A stretch of 64,000 nt of DNA, from the NCBI GenBank assembly GCA_000421085.1, contig ATWE01000012.1, forward strand, positions 62,001 to 126,000, read 5' to 3'. The DNA is from Ensifer sp. USDA 6670. Its GTDB lineage: Bacteria; Pseudomonadota; Alphaproteobacteria; Rhizobiales; Rhizobiaceae. Shown here one piece after another: positions 62,168 through 64,000 of this stretch (position 1 is the first letter of the stretch; each line of letters begins with the position of its first letter). A model generated the notes under the pieces. It saw nothing but the letters and a program-made list of their open reading frames with translations. It searched no databases and was not told the origin of the DNA. The translations under genes were made by a program, and so were the position numbers.

Positions 62168-63925
62168 ATGGAAATTCCGAAGATGAAACAGCTCGATAGC
62201 GAAACCAAGGAAGCCCCGCAGCCGATGACCGCTGCGCTATTACCCATACCGAAACTGGACATCGCCGTCTTCTGCCAGTCAGAAGCGGTGAGGGAGGCTA
62301 TCGGCACGGCGGCGATCGACCGTCGCATGGCGCGTGCCACCGTGACGGTGAAGGCTGGAGGAATGAAAGAGGCGACCGCGCTGTATGGCGACGTCACATC
62401 GCCGAACCTCGTCGTCGTGGAGAGCGAAGAAGGGGAAGCCCAACTGATGGCCGCACTGGAAACGCTCGCAATGGAATGCGTCACAGGGACGAAGGTCATC
62501 GTCATCGGCCGCTCCAACGATGTAGGTCTCTACAAGAAGCTTCTGGACGCCGGTGTGAGCGACTATCTCGTCACGCCGCTCGAACCGATGGACTTCGTCG
62601 CGGCGGTGCACCGCTGCTTTCGCGCCTCCACCCAGGAAAAGCTGGGGCGCATCGTCGCATTCGTCGGGGCCAAGGGGGGAACCGGCTCTTCCACGCTCGC
62701 ACAGAATGTGGCCTACGCCATGTCCGAGCGGGTGGATGCCGATGTTCTTCTGGCGGATCTCGATCTTCAGTCCGGTACGCTCGGCCTGAACTTCGACATC
62801 GAGGCTAAGCACGGCATGGTGGATGTGCTTCAGAGTCCCGATCGGCTCGACGACGTGCTGCTGCGACGCCTGGCGGTGAGCTACACGGATCGCCTGCACC
62901 TGCTTCCGGCAACCACGGATCTCGACAAGTTCATCAATCTGCGCGAGGAGGACGTCGATCATCTCCTCGACGTCGCTCGTTCGAGCTCCTGGCATGTCGT
63001 TGTCGATCTGCCGCACATTCTGACGCAGTGGACGAGGAAGATCCTGCATGAGGCGGACGAAATCGTCGTGACGGCGACGCCCGATCTGGCCGGCATGCGC
63101 AATGCCAAGAATCTGATCGATTTCCTGAAGAAGGCGCGGCCGAACGATCCGCCGCCGCGGCTTGTGCTCAACAAGGTCGGCACGCCGAAACTCCAGGAAA
63201 TCAAGCCGAAGGATTTCGCCGCGGCCGTCGGTCTGGAAGAGAGCGTCACTCTGGCGTTCGACCCGCCCTTGTTCGGCGCCGCGGCCAATAACGGCCGGCT
63301 GGTCATCGAGTCGGCACCGAATTCGAAGGCGGGGAAAGCCATTGTTTCGCTTGCCTGGCGGGTCGGCGGAACACTGGAGAGACGGACGCGGCAGAAGGGC
63401 GTCAAAGCGTTGCTGCATAGGGTCTTCAAGCGCGGAAAGCCGAAGGCGCCTTCCATGCTGCGCAAAAAGACTGGCGAATTGAAGACCTCCGAGGCTGGTG
63501 CTTCGGCGGTCGAATTCGCGCTGATCGCGCCGGTCCTCGCTCTCGGTCTCGTGGCGACGGCCGATCTCGGCCTTGCGATCCATGAACGGATGACGATCGA
63601 CCATGTCCTTCGCGCCGGTGCGCAGGCCGCCCTGGCGGATCCCGGTGCGGCGCAGGTCCAAAAGGTGCTCGTTTCCACTTTGGCCCAGAGCCCGCGTCTG
63701 GCGAGCGCCACGCTGCCGGCGGTGAAGCGCTACTGCGCCTGCCCGGAAAATGCCGATGTGGCACCTGAGGCCGCGCCGCAATGCGGAATGGTCACCTGCG
63801 CGAACGCGAAGCCGCAATTCGTTTATTATCGCCTCGCGGCTGCAAAGTCCTATCGACCGATGTCCCTGCCGGCGGTACTTCCCGTGTTCGAGCTCGGGTC
63901 CTCCATGCAGGTGCAAGTCCAATGA
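62168..63925 (+). CDS. cpaE: CpaE-TadE fusion protein
   Basis: A 585-residue protein. Residues about 30-420 are CpaE/TadZ: a receiver-like N-terminal part (SNDVGLYKKLLDAGVSDYLV, TPLEPMDFVAAVHRCF) and a ParA-type ATPase with FVGAKGGTGSSTLAQNVAYA (deviant Walker A), LLADLDLQSGTLGLNF and WHVVVDLPHILTQW. From about residue 430, LKTSEAGASAVEFALIAPVL, ALGLVATADLGLAIHERM is a TadE N-terminal pseudopilin-like helix and domain. The frame is open throughout with no stop, so the two are fused. An internal ATG at 63455 could also start a separate TadE. ATG 62183 is an alternative start. Confidence 0.85.
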   Translation: MEIPKMKQLDSETKEAPQPMTAALLPIPKLDIAVFCQSEAVREAIGTAAIDRRMARATVTVKAGGMKEATALYGDVTSPNLVVVESEEGEAQLMAALETLAMECVTGTKVIVIGRSNDVGLYKKLLDAGVSDYLVTPLEPMDFVAAVHRCFRASTQEKLGRIVAFVGAKGGTGSSTLAQNVAYAMSERVDADVLLADLDLQSGTLGLNFDIEAKHGMVDVLQSPDRLDDVLLRRLAVSYTDRLHLLPATTDLDKFINLREEDVDHLLDVARSSSWHVVVDLPHILTQWTRKILHEADEIVVTATPDLAGMRNAKNLIDFLKKARPNDPPPRLVLNKVGTPKLQEIKPKDFAAAVGLEESVTLAFDPPLFGAAANNGRLVIESAPNSKAGKAIVSLAWRVGGTLERRTRQKGVKALLHRVFKRGKPKAPSMLRKKTGELKTSEAGASAVEFALIAPVLALGLVATADLGLAIHERMTIDHVLRAGAQAALADPGAAQVQKVLVSTLAQSPRLASATLPAVKRYCACPENADVAPEAAPQCGMVTCANAKPQFVYYRLAAAKSYRPMSLPAVLPVFELGSSMQVQVQ

Positions 63926-64000
63926 GGGCTCCGCCCGCCATCCTCCGCCGCCTTTTGCACAGTCAGTCAGGCGCCACGGCGGTGGAATTCGCGCTCGTAT
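63922..64000 (+). CDS. TadE-like protein, 5' end (continues beyond window)
   Basis: An ATG overlaps the stop of the CpaE-TadE fusion (ATGA) and begins MRAPPAILRRLLHSQSGATA followed by VEFALV. The G-A-T-A-V-E-F-A-L motif is the TadE/TadF/TadG N-terminal signature. The gene is cut by the window end after 26 residues; it is the next gene of the pilus operon. Confidence 0.85.
   Translation, partial: MRAPPAILRRLLHSQSGATAVEFALV

Noticed and set aside
62279-63922. Minus-strand frame of 547 codons opposite the CpaE-TadE gene
   Set aside because: Composition typical of an antisense shadow (His/Arg/Asp-rich), no motif.

Overview
The window is GC-rich alphaproteobacterial DNA and reads as Sinorhizobium/Ensifer. 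The reasons are an ExsH-type succinoglycan glycanase gene of the family's usual 465 residues, a SyrB-like regulator, RIME-type intergenic repeats, a class III adenylate cyclase with TPRs, and the mixture of ROK/ABC sugar and xenosiderophore modules typical of rhizobial secondary replicons. No rRNA, tRNA, CRISPR array or intact insertion sequence was seen. The high share of transport, regulatory and decaying genes suggests an accessory replicon or a variable chromosomal region; this is inference.

Layout. (1) 1-11.3 kb is a potassium block: the end of a LysR gene, then kdpFABC-kdpDE (with an extra 27-residue membrane peptide in front), a convergent ktrB-ktrA pair and a small K+-channel-like gene. 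(2) 11.4-15.8 kb holds a UvrD-family helicase, a parD antitoxin with a wrecked parE, a glutathione S-transferase and an AadA-like nucleotidyltransferase. (3) 15.9-23.6 kb is a carbohydrate ABC operon (binding protein, two permeases, ATPase, and a natural dehydrogenase/aldo-keto reductase fusion), divergent from a ROK repressor. (4) 23.7-31.6 kb carries a diguanylate cyclase, recX, a decayed D-lactate dehydrogenase gene, and a class B plus class A penicillin-binding-protein operon that diverges from an AmpR-like regulator. (5) 31.6-34.7 kb has an old-yellow-enzyme gene and two tandem Rid-family genes, divergent from a LysR regulator, with two perfect TGAG-N5-CTCA sites between them. (6) 34.9-39.9 kb is an unfamiliar three-gene island: a beta-propeller-like protein facing a membrane M48 protease and a large repeat protein.

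(7) 40.1-48.6 kb is a xenosiderophore system: AraC regulator, TonB receptor, binding protein, two permeases, ATPase and siderophore reductase. TGA-N9-TCA iron boxes lie before the regulator and before the uptake operon. (8) 48.6-52.4 kb encodes two RTX-type secreted proteins, one of them ExsH-like. (9) 52.6-57.6 kb has SyrB-like and SyrB-associated genes, a small conserved protein, an adenylate cyclase and an MscS channel. (10) 57.6-64 kb is the start of a Flp/Tad pilus locus (CpaC N-domain protein, TadG-like, PilZ, CpaA, CpaB, a CpaE-TadE fusion, TadE), interrupted by a macB remnant.

The most notable items are the broken genes (parE, dld, macB), the AmpR regulator paired with PBPs instead of a beta-lactamase, the Rid duplication whose products lack the catalytic arginine, the iron boxes, the protease/propeller island and the CpaE-TadE fusion.
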